Positions 1 to 8,625 of a stretch of 64,000 bases of DNA are shown in pieces. Numbering within the stretch: the stretch's first letter is position 1; each line of letters starts with the position of its first letter. This stretch comes from Micromonospora sp. HNM0581 (GTDB lineage: Bacteria; Actinomycetota; Actinomycetes; Mycobacteriales; Micromonosporaceae). The DNA lies in contig NZ_JAASAD010000006.1 of assembly GCF_012726175.1 (NCBI RefSeq), forward strand, positions 62,001 through 126,000, given 5' to 3'. The notes under the pieces are model-generated. The model saw only the letters and a program-made list of their open reading frames with translations, was not told the origin of the DNA and made no database searches. Both the position numbers and the translations under genes were made by a program.

Positions 1-647
1 TCCCGCCACTGCCGGCCGTCCCAGTAACCGAACAACCGGTCGGTCGCCCGTCGCCGCCGACGCAGATCGGTGAGTACCCGACACAACTGCGGATCGGAGA
101 TCAGCCGTACCTGTTGGATGCCGCCCTTGGCCGGGAACTCGAACAGCACACAACCACGCCGGAGCCGAGCGTGTTCGGGACGCAGGGTCGCCACCCCGAA
201 GGTCGGGTCCTCGCCCGAGGCGTACTGGTCGCTGCCCACCCGGAAGGCGCCCATGTCGAGCAGTCTGGCCACCGTCGCCAGCACCCGCTCCCGGCGCAGC
301 CCGCGTGCTCTCAGGTCGTTGCCGACCCGCTCACGCAGCAGCGGCAGCCGGCCCGCCACCTCCAACACATGGTCGAACTTGGCCTCGTCCTGCCGCTGCC
401 GCCACAGCGGGTGGTAGAGGTACTGCTTACGCCCGGCCGCGTCGACACCGATGGCCTGGATGTGCCCATTGGCGTGCGGTGAGATCCACACATCCCGCCA
501 GGCCGGCGGGATGACAAGGGCGCGCAGCCGGGCCAGTTCGTCGGGGTCGTGTACCGGCTCGCCGTGCGGGTCCACGAACGACCAGCCCCGGCCCCGCCGA
601 CGTCGCCGGTAACCCGGCCGACCCGGATCGCTACGCCGCAACCGCAC
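1..647 (-). CDS. DNA topoisomerase IB, N-terminal part (C-terminus beyond window)
   Basis: Relaxes supercoils by nicking one strand through a 3'-phosphotyrosine. About 215 residues are visible. After an Arg-rich start comes the family signature: FVDPHGEPVHDP, then IPPAWRDVWISPHANGHIQA, then GRKQYLYHPLWR. Further on are FRVGSDQYA, which holds the first active-site Arg region, and FEFPAKGGIQQVRL, which holds the Lys loop. The catalytic Tyr region lies outside the window. Start chosen at GTG 647; it overlaps the stop of the upstream glycosyltransferase by 17 bp, so the gene is read as the distal member of the heptose operon. Family assignment is firm; its role in that operon is unknown. Confidence 0.88.
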   Translation of the reverse strand, partial: MRLRRSDPGRPGYRRRRRGRGWSFVDPHGEPVHDPDELARLRALVIPPAWRDVWISPHANGHIQAIGVDAAGRKQYLYHPLWRQRQDEAKFDHVLEVAGRLPLLRERVGNDLRARGLRRERVLATVARLLDMGAFRVGSDQYASGEDPTFGVATLRPEHARLRRGCVLFEFPAKGGIQQVRLISDPQLCRVLTDLRRRRRATDRLFGYWDGRQWR

Positions 648-1584
648 GATCCACCCGCACCGCCCGCTCCACCTCGTCGACCGCGGTCAGAACCTCGTCC
701 ACACCGAGGGCGACCATCGTGGGATGGTGACCTGCCCCGTTCCACTCCGACCAGGCCCGCGCGCCGACCCAGAGTGCCCGGTGCCGCCGACGCTCCGGCG
801 GCGGGCCCCACCGCGCCGGCGGAACCGGGCCGAACAGCACCACCGACGGGGTGCGGTAGCCGGTGGCCAGATGCGCCACCCCGGTGTCCCCGCTGACCAC
901 CAGACGCGCACCGGCGATCAGAGCGGCGAGTTGGGCCAGGTCCGTGCGGCCGGCCAGCACCGCAGCGGCAGGCAACCCGGCCTGGTACGCGATGCGAGCC
1001 ACCACGGCCCGCTCCGCGGCGCTGCCGGTCAACACCACCCGGTGCCCCCGTACGGTCAGCTCCCGGGCCAGGGTCACGTACCGGCCGGCCGGCCAGCGCT
1101 TGGCCGGCTCCTTCGAACCGGCATGCAGCACCGTGACCCCGCTGGCCGCCGCCACCGGGCCCGGTCGCCGCAGGTCCAGGTCGGCCGGGTCGGCCGGAAT
1201 CCCGTACCCGCGCAGCAGCCGGCACCAGCGCGACACCTCGTGCTCGTCGTCGTCCCACTCCGGCCCGTCGGCGTGCGACGCCTCGACGTTGGCGAAGGCG
1301 AGCATCCGGCCAGGTCGGACGGCGGCCAGCAGCCGGTGCGACCGAGGGCCCCGGCCGTGCAGGTTGACCGCCACCTCCACCCGCCCGGCGGGCCGGTCCA
1401 GCCGGTCCAGGCCGGCGGTGGGCAGTACCCGGTCCACCCCGCCGACCAGCTCGACCAGTGGCCCCAGCCAGGCCGGCGCGGCGAGCACCAACTGCTGGTC
1501 CGGGTAGGCCGCGCGCAACGCCCGCAACGCCGGGACCGCCGTGGCGAGATCACCGACGCCGAGGGCGCGCAGCGCCAGGATCAC
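631..1584 (-). CDS. Glycosyltransferase family 9 (heptosyltransferase-like)
   Basis: A 317-residue GT-B enzyme resembling ADP-heptose:LPS heptosyltransferases. It begins with the family's typical ILALRALGVGDLATAVPALR. Near the C-terminus it has the nucleotide-sugar site GDTGVAHLATGYRTPSVVLFGP. It probably transfers a heptose made by the upstream genes onto a cell-envelope or secreted glycan; the acceptor is unknown, because a Gram-positive actinomycete has no LPS. GTG 1584 was chosen because it overlaps the stop of the SDR gene in a GTGA and matches the family N-terminus; the longer reading frame adds a non-homologous leader. Donor specificity is inferred from context. Confidence 0.87.
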   Translation of the reverse strand: MILALRALGVGDLATAVPALRALRAAYPDQQLVLAAPAWLGPLVELVGGVDRVLPTAGLDRLDRPAGRVEVAVNLHGRGPRSHRLLAAVRPGRMLAFANVEASHADGPEWDDDEHEVSRWCRLLRGYGIPADPADLDLRRPGPVAAASGVTVLHAGSKEPAKRWPAGRYVTLARELTVRGHRVVLTGSAAERAVVARIAYQAGLPAAAVLAGRTDLAQLAALIAGARLVVSGDTGVAHLATGYRTPSVVLFGPVPPARWGPPPERRRHRALWVGARAWSEWNGAGHHPTMVALGVDEVLTAVDEVERAVRVDRAVAA

Positions 1585-2276
1585 GGGTACGACGTCTCCT
1601 GATCGGCGCAGACGACCATCTCGCGGATCGCGCAACCGGCCGGCTGGGACAGGGCGAACATGATCGCGGCGGCGGTGTCGGCCGGATCGTTGAGGATCGC
1701 GTCCGCTCCCGGCCGGTACTGCGGGTCACGCTCGTCGAAGAAGGCCGTCCGCATCCCGCCCGGGATGAGCAGCGTGACACCGACCGTGCCGGCCAGTTCG
1801 GCGGCGAGCGCCCGGGTGAAGCCGACCACCCCGAACTTCGCCGCGCAGTACGCCGTCGCGTCGCTTACCGCCTTGATGCCGAGGGTGGAGGCCACCGTCA
1901 CAACGGTGCCCCGGGACTCGGTCAGGAACGGCAGCGCGGCCCGGATCACCGCGGCGGTCGCCAGCAGGTCGACGGCGACGATCCGGTCCCAGGTCGCACC
2001 GGGCACGTCGGCGAGCCGACCGGGTACGTCGATGCCGGCGGCGGTGACCACCGCGTCCAGCCCGCCCACGCGTCCGGCCAACTCGCGGGTGGCCGCCTCG
2101 GCGCTGCGGGTGTCGGCCAGGTCGCACTCCGCCCAGGGCACCCCGTCGGCCGGCGCCTGCCGATCCAGCACCAGCGGCCGACCACCGGCGGCAGCCACCG
2201 CCGCCACCACCGCCGCGCCCAGTCCGCTGGAGCCGCCGGTGACCAGCACCGTCCGTCCGGTGGCCGGCGCGCTCAC
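1581..2276 (-). CDS. Classical short-chain dehydrogenase/reductase
   Basis: 231 residues with the classical SDR features: TGGSSGLG nucleotide-binding motif near residue 14, a CDLAD segment, the NAG-equivalent AAG, catalytic Ser in VASTLG and YCAAK as the Tyr-Lys pair. It uses NAD(P)(H) to oxidise or reduce an alcohol/ketone. It lies between HldE and a GT9 gene in the heptose operon, with a 4-bp overlap to the latter, so a sugar substrate is likely. It is too short and of the wrong SDR class to be a standard HldD epimerase (extended SDR, about 310 residues); no HldD homologue is visible in the window. Substrate unknown. Confidence 0.85.
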   Translation of the reverse strand: MSAPATGRTVLVTGGSSGLGAAVVAAVAAAGGRPLVLDRQAPADGVPWAECDLADTRSAEAATRELAGRVGGLDAVVTAAGIDVPGRLADVPGATWDRIVAVDLLATAAVIRAALPFLTESRGTVVTVASTLGIKAVSDATAYCAAKFGVVGFTRALAAELAGTVGVTLLIPGGMRTAFFDERDPQYRPGADAILNDPADTAAAIMFALSQPAGCAIREMVVCADQETSYP

Positions 2277-2331
2277 CGGACAACCCTCGTTCGCGACTGC
2301 GGGGCTCGCAACACCGGCTCACTCCTAACGC

Positions 2332-3762
2332 TCACCGGACGACCTCCGGCCGGGTGACCGTCGCGGCGATCATCTCGGTGGTTGAGCGCCCGTCCAGGTA
2401 GGGCACCACCACCGTGTGACCGCCCCACCGGCGCAGGATCTCCGCCTCCGGCAGGTCGTCGCCGTCACGACCGCCGGTGGCGTAGTCCCCGCCCTTAACC
2501 CAGACGTCCGGGCGCAGCCAGGACAGCGCCGCTTCCGGTGCCGGCTCGTCGAAGATCATTACCGCGTCGACGCAGCTCAACGCGGCCAACAGACGACTTC
2601 GGTCGTCCTGGCGCATCACCGGCCGGTCCGGTCCCTTTAGGCCGGTGACACTGGCATCGGAGTTGAGGCACACGATCAGGCAGTCGCCGAGCTGCCGGGC
2701 AGCCTGCAACGTCGCCACATGGCCGGCGTGCAGCAGGTCGAAACAGCCACCGGTGGCGACGACCGTACCCCCGGCAGCGCGGACCCGGGCGACCACGGCT
2801 GCCGACGCGGCAACCCCGACCCGATCACCGGCAACCGCGGCGTGCACCGCCTGCGGGGCGCGCCGCACCGGCACCGGCAGCGCCGTCGCCACACCACCGT
2901 CCGCCACGTACGCCGATGCCTCCGCCACCGCCTCCTGCACCGCCTCGGAGACCAGCGCGCCACGGGCCAGAGCGAGGCCGGCAGCGACGGCGAACCGATC
3001 GCCCGCGCCACACGTGTCCCCCTCGGCAGCCACCGGAGCGGGCACCATCAACGGCGTCGCCCCGGAGTGGCTGAGCAGCGCACCATCGGCACCGAGCGTC
3101 ACCGCGACCGCCCCGGCCCGCCACCGCTGCCGAAGCTGCTGCGCCCCCTCGGCTGCGGTGGCCAACCGGGTCACGCCGACCGGCGCCTCCGTCAGCTCCC
3201 GCACCTCCGCCTCGTTCGGGGTGACCAGGTTCGCCCCGGGTACCGCGGCGGGACCCCGGGGATGGGGATCCCAGACCAGCGGGGCCCGGATCGAGGCCAG
3301 GGCCGCCCGCAGCGCCGGCTGCCGCGCCACCGCCCGACCGTAGTCACTGACCAGCACCACAGCTGCCCGCTCCAGCACACGCAGCACCGCCTCGGCCGGC
3401 TCCCCCAGCTCCCCCACACCCCCGCCCCGGTCATGCCGCAGCAGCACCCGCCCGGCGGACCTCAGCCGGATCTTCTCCGCAGTCGCGCCGGTCAGTCGCA
3501 GCGGATACACCTGCACCCCGGCGGCGGCGAGCAGCACACCCAGCCGAGCGCCACCGGCATCGTCGGCCAACGCGGTCACCAACACCACCTCGGCCCCCTG
3601 TGCGGCGGCGAAGACGGCGGCGAGCCCCGCACCGCCGGGCCGATCCAGGTTCGCGATCTCGTCGAGAACCGGAACCGGCGAGTCCGGACAGAGCCGGTTG
3701 ACCACACCCTCGACGTCCCGGTCGAGCAGGGTGTCGCCGACCACCACCACGGGTCCCGTCAC
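2332..3762 (-). CDS. hldE: Bifunctional heptose-7-phosphate kinase / heptose-1-phosphate adenylyltransferase
   Basis: About 476 residues in the same domain order as E. coli HldE. The N-terminal ribokinase/PfkB-like kinase (roughly 1-300) has the anion-hole motif DTCGAGDRFAVAAG. The C-terminal nucleotidyltransferase (roughly 325-476) has GGCFDLLHAGHVATL (the HxGH motif) and the WVKGGDY segment. Together they phosphorylate D-glycero-beta-D-manno-heptose 7-phosphate at C1 and, after GmhB acts, attach AMP to give ADP-heptose. GTG 3762 is chosen because GAGGAGG stands just upstream and the kinase fold starts there; an upstream in-frame start would add 25 unrelated residues. It is 10 bp downstream of gmhA. 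Confidence 0.92.
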   Translation of the reverse strand: MTGPVVVVGDTLLDRDVEGVVNRLCPDSPVPVLDEIANLDRPGGAGLAAVFAAAQGAEVVLVTALADDAGGARLGVLLAAAGVQVYPLRLTGATAEKIRLRSAGRVLLRHDRGGGVGELGEPAEAVLRVLERAAVVLVSDYGRAVARQPALRAALASIRAPLVWDPHPRGPAAVPGANLVTPNEAEVRELTEAPVGVTRLATAAEGAQQLRQRWRAGAVAVTLGADGALLSHSGATPLMVPAPVAAEGDTCGAGDRFAVAAGLALARGALVSEAVQEAVAEASAYVADGGVATALPVPVRRAPQAVHAAVAGDRVGVAASAAVVARVRAAGGTVVATGGCFDLLHAGHVATLQAARQLGDCLIVCLNSDASVTGLKGPDRPVMRQDDRSRLLAALSCVDAVMIFDEPAPEAALSWLRPDVWVKGGDYATGGRDGDDLPEAEILRRWGGHTVVVPYLDGRSTTEMIAATVTRPEVVR

Positions 3763-3772
3763 GCTTGCCTCC

Positions 3773-4417
3773 TCACGCCTGCACCGGCCGGACGGCACCG
3801 CCGTCCAGCACCACCTCGACACCCGCCCGCACCGCACCGGTCACCGGCGTCAGCTGATCCGCCATCGTCTGCTCCACGTACTCACACAGCAGATGGCTGG
3901 CGACGAGGTGCAGCTCCTGGACCACCTGGCTGTCCGAGGAGTCCACCGCGAGCGCCTCGTGACACGCCTCGGCGAGCAGGTTGGGCAACGGTCCGGTGAA
4001 GGCCCAGCAACACAGGCCAGCGTCCCGGCCAGCCTGCGCGGCGGCGAGCAGGTTGCCGCTGGCGCCGCTCGTGGACAGCAGCAACAGCACGTCGTCGGGG
4101 CGGCCGTGCGCGCGTACCTGCCGGGCGAACACCTCCTCGTAGCCGTAGTCGTTGCCGATCGCGGTCAACGCCGAAGTCTCGGCGTGCAGCGCGATGGCCG
4201 ACAGTGGCCGACGGTCGTCGTGGAGCTTGCCGACCAGCTCGGCGGTCAGGTGTTGCGCCTCGGCGGCACTGCCACCGTTACCAGCCACGAGCAGCCGACC
4301 GCCGGCGGTCAGCCGTCCGGCCAGCGCCACGCCCCAGCGGGCGAGCAGCGGCTCCCAGCGCCGGAACGAGGGCAGCGCCTCGGTCAGGTGGGCCAGGTGC
4401 GTGTCGAGCAGACTCAT
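3773..4417 (-). CDS. gmhA: Sedoheptulose 7-phosphate isomerase (GmhA-like SIS protein)
   Basis: 214 residues, a single SIS domain. The phosphosugar-binding loops GNGGSAAEAQH (about 45-55) and STSGASGN are typical of GmhA, as is the C-terminal EQTM helix. It converts sedoheptulose 7-phosphate to D-glycero-D-manno-heptose 7-phosphate, the first step toward ADP-heptose, in the cytoplasm. The ATG at 4417 shares a base with the TGA of the preceding glycosyltransferase (TGATG), so translation is probably coupled. Neighbouring hldE and the gmhB domain complete the pathway, which makes the assignment strong. Confidence 0.92.
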   Translation of the reverse strand: MSLLDTHLAHLTEALPSFRRWEPLLARWGVALAGRLTAGGRLLVAGNGGSAAEAQHLTAELVGKLHDDRRPLSAIALHAETSALTAIGNDYGYEEVFARQVRAHGRPDDVLLLLSTSGASGNLLAAAQAGRDAGLCCWAFTGPLPNLLAEACHEALAVDSSDSQVVQELHLVASHLLCEYVEQTMADQLTPVTGAVRAGVEVVLDGGAVRPVQA

Positions 4418-5634
4418 CAGGCCACCACCCGGGTCGGTCGGTGCACCGTGGCCACCTCGTCGTAGACCTCGACGAGGCGCTGGGCGGTGACCGCCCACGA
4501 GTAGTGCCGACGCGCCCGGGCCCGCGCCGCGCCCGCGTACGCGAACCGGCGGATGCGATCGTCGAGCAGCGCCCGCAGCGCAGCACCCAACGCACGCGGA
4601 TCCCGCGCCGGCACCAGGTCCCCGGTCACACCGTCGACCACCGTGTCCCGCAGACCGCCGACAGCCGTGGCCACCACCGGCACCCCGCACGCCATCGCCT
4701 CCAGCGGGGTCAGCCCGAACGGCTCGTACCAGGGCGCGGCGACCAGGACGTCCGCCGAGCGGTACCAGCGGCCCATCTCCTCCCGGGGCACCGCACCGAC
4801 CAGCCGGACCCGCTCGGCGACGCCGCAGCTGCCGGCGAGCGCCCGCAGCCGCCGCGCGTACGGGTCGGTCTCCAACAGACCGGCCGGTGGACCACCGACC
4901 ACCACACACTCGGCCTCCGGTACGTGCTCCATCGCACGTACCACCGTCTGGAAACCCTTGCGCTCCACCAGTCGACCCACCGTGAGGATGCGGGTTCGCC
5001 CGGGCTCGCGTTCGGTGGCCAGCCCCAGCGGAGCGAAGGTCTCCAGGTTGACCCCGGACGGGACGACCGTCATCGCCGACCGGGGCACCCCCATCCGGAC
5101 CAGCTCGCCCACCTCGTCGCGGCACTGCGCGATCACCCGGTCCACCGAACGTCCCAGGTGACGCTCGTAGGCGATCCGCCGGGCCGGACTGGTGTCCTGC
5201 ACCCCCTGGTGCCGACGCTTCACCGTGCCGAGCGCGTGGTACGTCTGCACCACCGGCACCCCGGTCTCCCGGCCGGCGTCCAGCGCGGCCAACCCGCTCA
5301 TCCAAAAGTGTGCGTGGACCACCTCGGGAGCCCAGTCACCTCCCCGCCACCGGTCGATCAGCCAGGCGCCGAACGGGCCCATGTGCGGCAGCAGACCGTC
5401 CTTGGCCACCGGCTCGGCCGGCCCCGCCGGCACGTGCACCACGTCGTAGCCGTCCGGGCTGCGTACCGTCACCGGCAGGTCCACCGCGTCGCGGCGGGTG
5501 TAGACCCGAACGTCGTGCCCGGCGGCGACCAGCGCGGCGGAGAGTTCCGCGACGTGCGTGTTCTGGCCGCCGGCGTCCGCACCGCCCAGGATGGCGAGCG
5601 GGCTGGCATGCTCCGAGATCATCGCTATCCGCAT
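4417..5634 (-). CDS. Glycosyltransferase family 4 (GT-B)
   Basis: 405 residues. The N-terminal domain has ASPLAILGGADAGGQNTHVA, an acceptor-side glycine loop seen in sucrose-phosphate-synthase/MshA-like GT4 enzymes. The C-terminal domain has GRLVERKGF and the donor-site EPFGLTPLEAMACGVPVVAT with the conserved pair of glutamates. It probably transfers a nucleotide-activated sugar to a glycan acceptor. It overlaps the upstream glycosyltransferase gene by 10 bp and abuts gmhA. Donor and acceptor cannot be read from sequence; ADP-heptose is a contextual guess. Confidence 0.88.
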   Translation of the reverse strand: MRIAMISEHASPLAILGGADAGGQNTHVAELSAALVAAGHDVRVYTRRDAVDLPVTVRSPDGYDVVHVPAGPAEPVAKDGLLPHMGPFGAWLIDRWRGGDWAPEVVHAHFWMSGLAALDAGRETGVPVVQTYHALGTVKRRHQGVQDTSPARRIAYERHLGRSVDRVIAQCRDEVGELVRMGVPRSAMTVVPSGVNLETFAPLGLATEREPGRTRILTVGRLVERKGFQTVVRAMEHVPEAECVVVGGPPAGLLETDPYARRLRALAGSCGVAERVRLVGAVPREEMGRWYRSADVLVAAPWYEPFGLTPLEAMACGVPVVATAVGGLRDTVVDGVTGDLVPARDPRALGAALRALLDDRIRRFAYAGAARARARRHYSWAVTAQRLVEVYDEVATVHRPTRVVA

Positions 5635-6596
5635 ACTTCCTCCTCCAGCAGCCGGTCCCAGTCGGTGAGGAAACGGTCGAGGCCGTAGCGTTCGGCAGCG
5701 GCCGTGCGGGCCTCGACGCCGGCCGTGCGGGCCCGCAGCGGGTCGGCGACGAAGCGGGCGGCGGCCTCCAGCAGGGTGTCGACCCGGGTGGAGAGTGCAC
5801 CGGCACCCGGTGGTACCGCCGTCACCGCTTCAGTGGTGGCCAACGCCACCACCGGCATGCCCATGGCCATCGCCTCGATCAGACTCAACCCGAGTGACGT
5901 CCACCGGCACAGGTGCAGGTACGCCCGACGACGCGCCAACTCGGCGTGCATCCGGTGCTGGGGCACGTCGTCGTGGCTGGTCAACCGGTCGGTCGGCAGA
6001 CCGAGGTGCTCGGCCAGCCCGGCCACCTTCATGCCGAAGACGTCGAGTGGGGCGATCTCGGCGAACCTGGGGAGCAAGTCGGTGCCGGTGACCCGCCACC
6101 GGCGTACCGGTTCGTTGATCACGACGGCCAGTCGGCTCAGTTCACCGGTCCAGGTCGGCGTCGGCGCCACGATGCCGTGGTCGACGACCGTGGTGCGGGT
6201 CGTACCGGTGTCCCAGAACAGCTCGTTGAACGCGGTCACATGGGCGACGAGGAGATCGTCCCGGTCGGCCATCGGATGCCGGCTGTCGGGGACCTGACCG
6301 TCCTTCGGCGTGTTGTGTTCCACATAGACGGCCGGTAGGTCCCGGCCGGGCCGGCGACCCAGCCACTGCTCGGCCAGGTCGAGTTCCTCCGGGCGTTGCA
6401 GGATCACCACGTCGACGTCGGCGGTGCGCAGCTGCTCCGGGTCGACTTCCGCAGCGCTGTCCGGCCAGGTGTACGTCCGGGCGCGACCCAGCCCGTACGG
6501 TCCCCGATCCGGGGTGGTCGGGATCAGGTAACGGTGCCTACCGTGCACGAACGAGGTGGTCCAGGACCCGTGCACGTGCCAGAGCAGGATGTTCAT
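5625..6596 (-). CDS. Glycosyltransferase (GT-B, group 1-like)
   Basis: 323 residues from the ATG at 6596, which overlaps the stop of the GmhB-GT9 gene in an ATGA. It begins MNILLWHVHGSW, carries YVEHNTPKDG mid-protein, and has the C-terminal donor-site motif LSLIEAMAMGMPVVAL. It is shorter than most GT4 enzymes and has no strong N-terminal acceptor loop. A longer reading frame upstream of 6596 exists but is antisense-like and unsupported. The role is inferred as one of four glycosyl transfers encoded in this operon. Confidence 0.82.
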   Translation of the reverse strand: MNILLWHVHGSWTTSFVHGRHRYLIPTTPDRGPYGLGRARTYTWPDSAAEVDPEQLRTADVDVVILQRPEELDLAEQWLGRRPGRDLPAVYVEHNTPKDGQVPDSRHPMADRDDLLVAHVTAFNELFWDTGTTRTTVVDHGIVAPTPTWTGELSRLAVVINEPVRRWRVTGTDLLPRFAEIAPLDVFGMKVAGLAEHLGLPTDRLTSHDDVPQHRMHAELARRRAYLHLCRWTSLGLSLIEAMAMGMPVVALATTEAVTAVPPGAGALSTRVDTLLEAAARFVADPLRARTAGVEARTAAAERYGLDRFLTDWDRLLEEEVCG

Positions 6597-8278
6597 CGGC
6601 CACCTCCACCGCCGGCGGTGACCACCTCGGATGAGCACCCAGGCCCGGTCGGAGCGCCCGGTGCCCGGTCCGGCGGTACACCCAGCAGCCGCAACGCGTC
6701 GAGGACGGCAGTTGGCTCGATGTCGCTGAGACAGGGGTGGCCGGGCACCGGACACCGCGCGGCCCGGGTGTCCCGGCAGGCCGCGGTCGCGTCACCGAGA
6801 CGTACCGTGGGCACCCGCCACGGCCCCCACTGACCGAAGGGGACGGTGGGAGCGAAGAGACTCACCACCGGCACGCCGTACGCGGCGGCCAGGTGCGCCG
6901 GTCCGGTGTTGCCGACCACCACCGCGCCGGCTCCGGCCACGATCGCGGCCAGCCCGACCAGGCCGGTCCGACCTCCGAGGTCCCGGCAGTGCCGTCCGGC
7001 GACCCGTGCGGTGAGGTCCCGTTCGAGCGGGCCGCCGGTGACCACCACCCGGTATCCGGTGGCGCTCAGCGCGGCGGCGATCCGCTCGGCCAGCTCTGGC
7101 GGGCAACCCCGGGCCGGTGCCGCCGAGCCGGGATGCAGCACCACGTACCCCGGTTCACCGGCTTCGGGCGGGGGTGGCGGGACGGGGCGTAGCCGCAGGT
7201 CCGGTTCGTCGCCCGCACCGAGCACGTAGCCGGCGGCGGCGGCCAGGGAGAGGGCCCGCTCGGCTTCCGGCACACCTGTCGGCACCCGGTGCCGCACGTC
7301 CAGCAGGCTGCCCGGGTAGTCGTCGCTGATCGCCGCGATCCGGGTGACCCCGGCCATCCGCAGCAGCAGCGCCAGGGGCAGCGGCGACTGGTGGAAGGAG
7401 GTGAAGATGACGGCCTCGTCAGCGGCCACCGCCGACAGTCGGGTGGTCAGGAGGGACATTTCCCGCGGGTCTACCGGCGCCGGGGCCGGATCGATCCAGG
7501 GCAGCCGGTGCTCGATCACCTCGTCGACGCCGGGCAGCAGGTCGGCGGCGGCTCGGCCCCGCGGACCGCAGAGCAGCACCACCCGGTCAGCACCTGCGGC
7601 GACCGCCCGGATTCCCGGTCCGGTCACCAGCACGTCCCCCGCCGAATCCGACCGTGCCACGAGCACCGTGCGGGCGCCATCGCGACGTCGCGCGCCGGTT
7701 CGCCGGGCAGCCGACCGATGCGCCGCCCCCGACGTCGGGCTCAGCGCCGTCTGGCGTCGAAGGATCTCCGCGACCGCCGAGGACAGGTCGGCGGCCACCC
7801 ACGGGGCCGCCGCCACCTCCTCGGCGCGGGTCACCGGGGTCGGGACCAGGATGCCGGTAGCACCGGCGGCCAGCGCCGCCGTGACGTCGCGACCGATGTC
7901 ACCGATCAGGGCGCAGCGGGCCGGCACGGTGCCGAGGCTCCGGGCGGCGGCGTGCACCAGACCCGGCCGTGGCTTGCGGCACCCGCAGTGGTCCCCGTCG
8001 TCGTGCGGACACACCTGCCAGCAGTCGAACGGGCCGAGCAGGACCTCGATCCGGTGGTTGACCAGGTGCAGTTGCCGTGCGGTGATGAGCCCCCGCGCCA
8101 GTCCGGACTGGTTGGTCACCACGGCGAGTTTCAGTCCGGCCGCCCGCAACCGGTCCAACGCCGTACGGGCACCAGGCATCGGACGCACCTTGTCGGGATC
8201 CGGGTTGTACGGCACGTCCTCGATCAGGGTGCCGTCGCGGTCGAGCAGGACCGCGTCGAACAGGGACGGGCGACACAA
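6593..8278 (-). CDS. Fusion: GmhB-type HAD heptose-bisphosphate phosphatase + GT9 glycosyltransferase
   Basis: A two-domain protein of about 560 residues. The N-terminal HAD-IIIA phosphatase has LLDRDGTLIED (DxDxT), TNQSGLARG, the zinc cluster CPHDDGDHCGCRKPRPG and GDIGRDV; all are typical of D,D-heptose 1,7-bisphosphate phosphatase. A GT9 domain follows with SDSAGDVLVTGPGIRA and VVGNTGPAHLAAAYGVPVVS. One polypeptide would therefore dephosphorylate the activated-heptose precursor and transfer heptose. The start is uncertain: TTG 8278 lies just before the phosphatase fold but has only a weak GGCGGG upstream; the frame stays open to 8425. It is the first gene of the operon. Confidence 0.85.
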   Translation of the reverse strand: MCRPSLFDAVLLDRDGTLIEDVPYNPDPDKVRPMPGARTALDRLRAAGLKLAVVTNQSGLARGLITARQLHLVNHRIEVLLGPFDCWQVCPHDDGDHCGCRKPRPGLVHAAARSLGTVPARCALIGDIGRDVTAALAAGATGILVPTPVTRAEEVAAAPWVAADLSSAVAEILRRQTALSPTSGAAHRSAARRTGARRRDGARTVLVARSDSAGDVLVTGPGIRAVAAGADRVVLLCGPRGRAAADLLPGVDEVIEHRLPWIDPAPAPVDPREMSLLTTRLSAVAADEAVIFTSFHQSPLPLALLLRMAGVTRIAAISDDYPGSLLDVRHRVPTGVPEAERALSLAAAAGYVLGAGDEPDLRLRPVPPPPPEAGEPGYVVLHPGSAAPARGCPPELAERIAAALSATGYRVVVTGGPLERDLTARVAGRHCRDLGGRTGLVGLAAIVAGAGAVVVGNTGPAHLAAAYGVPVVSLFAPTVPFGQWGPWRVPTVRLGDATAACRDTRAARCPVPGHPCLSDIEPTAVLDALRLLGVPPDRAPGAPTGPGCSSEVVTAGGGGGR

Positions 8279-8616
8279 GGGCCCGCCGGCGTCGGCCAGC
8301 GCCCCTGCTGACCTGCACTGTTCCGGCTTCCCAGGGTCCTGTCGCACGGGCGGCGGGTTCCCGGCGCCCCGGTGCGTAAACGTCACCCACCACGCGGCTG
8401 GACGCCTGCACCGCGGCAGCCGCACGCCACCCGGGTCTGGCGTTACCCGCCGTGCCGGAGAAGCTAACCCGAGCGCCTCGTCGGCCGAGACCGCCGGTGA
8501 GGTACCGAACGGTGGGCAGGCGGGCAGAAAGCGATCAGGGTACGACGCCGGGGAGCCATTTCACCTCGGAAGGGACAAGTAGCTACGCTCACAGGTAAGC
8601 TGTCCGCATACCGAGG
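8279..8616. other. Divergent intergenic region
   Basis: About 340 bp between the first gene of the heptose operon (minus) and the mannose synthase gene (plus). It should hold promoters for both. I see no clear -35/-10 pair, riboswitch fold or strong inverted repeat. The reading frame of the phosphatase-GT9 gene continues to 8425, so part of this stretch could be coding. Confidence 0.4.
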
Positions 8617-8625
8617 ATGTCCCCC

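Noticed and set aside
1..8278. Secondary-metabolite cluster
   Set aside because: No PKS, NRPS, terpene or aminoglycoside core genes; content fits heptose glycan synthesis.
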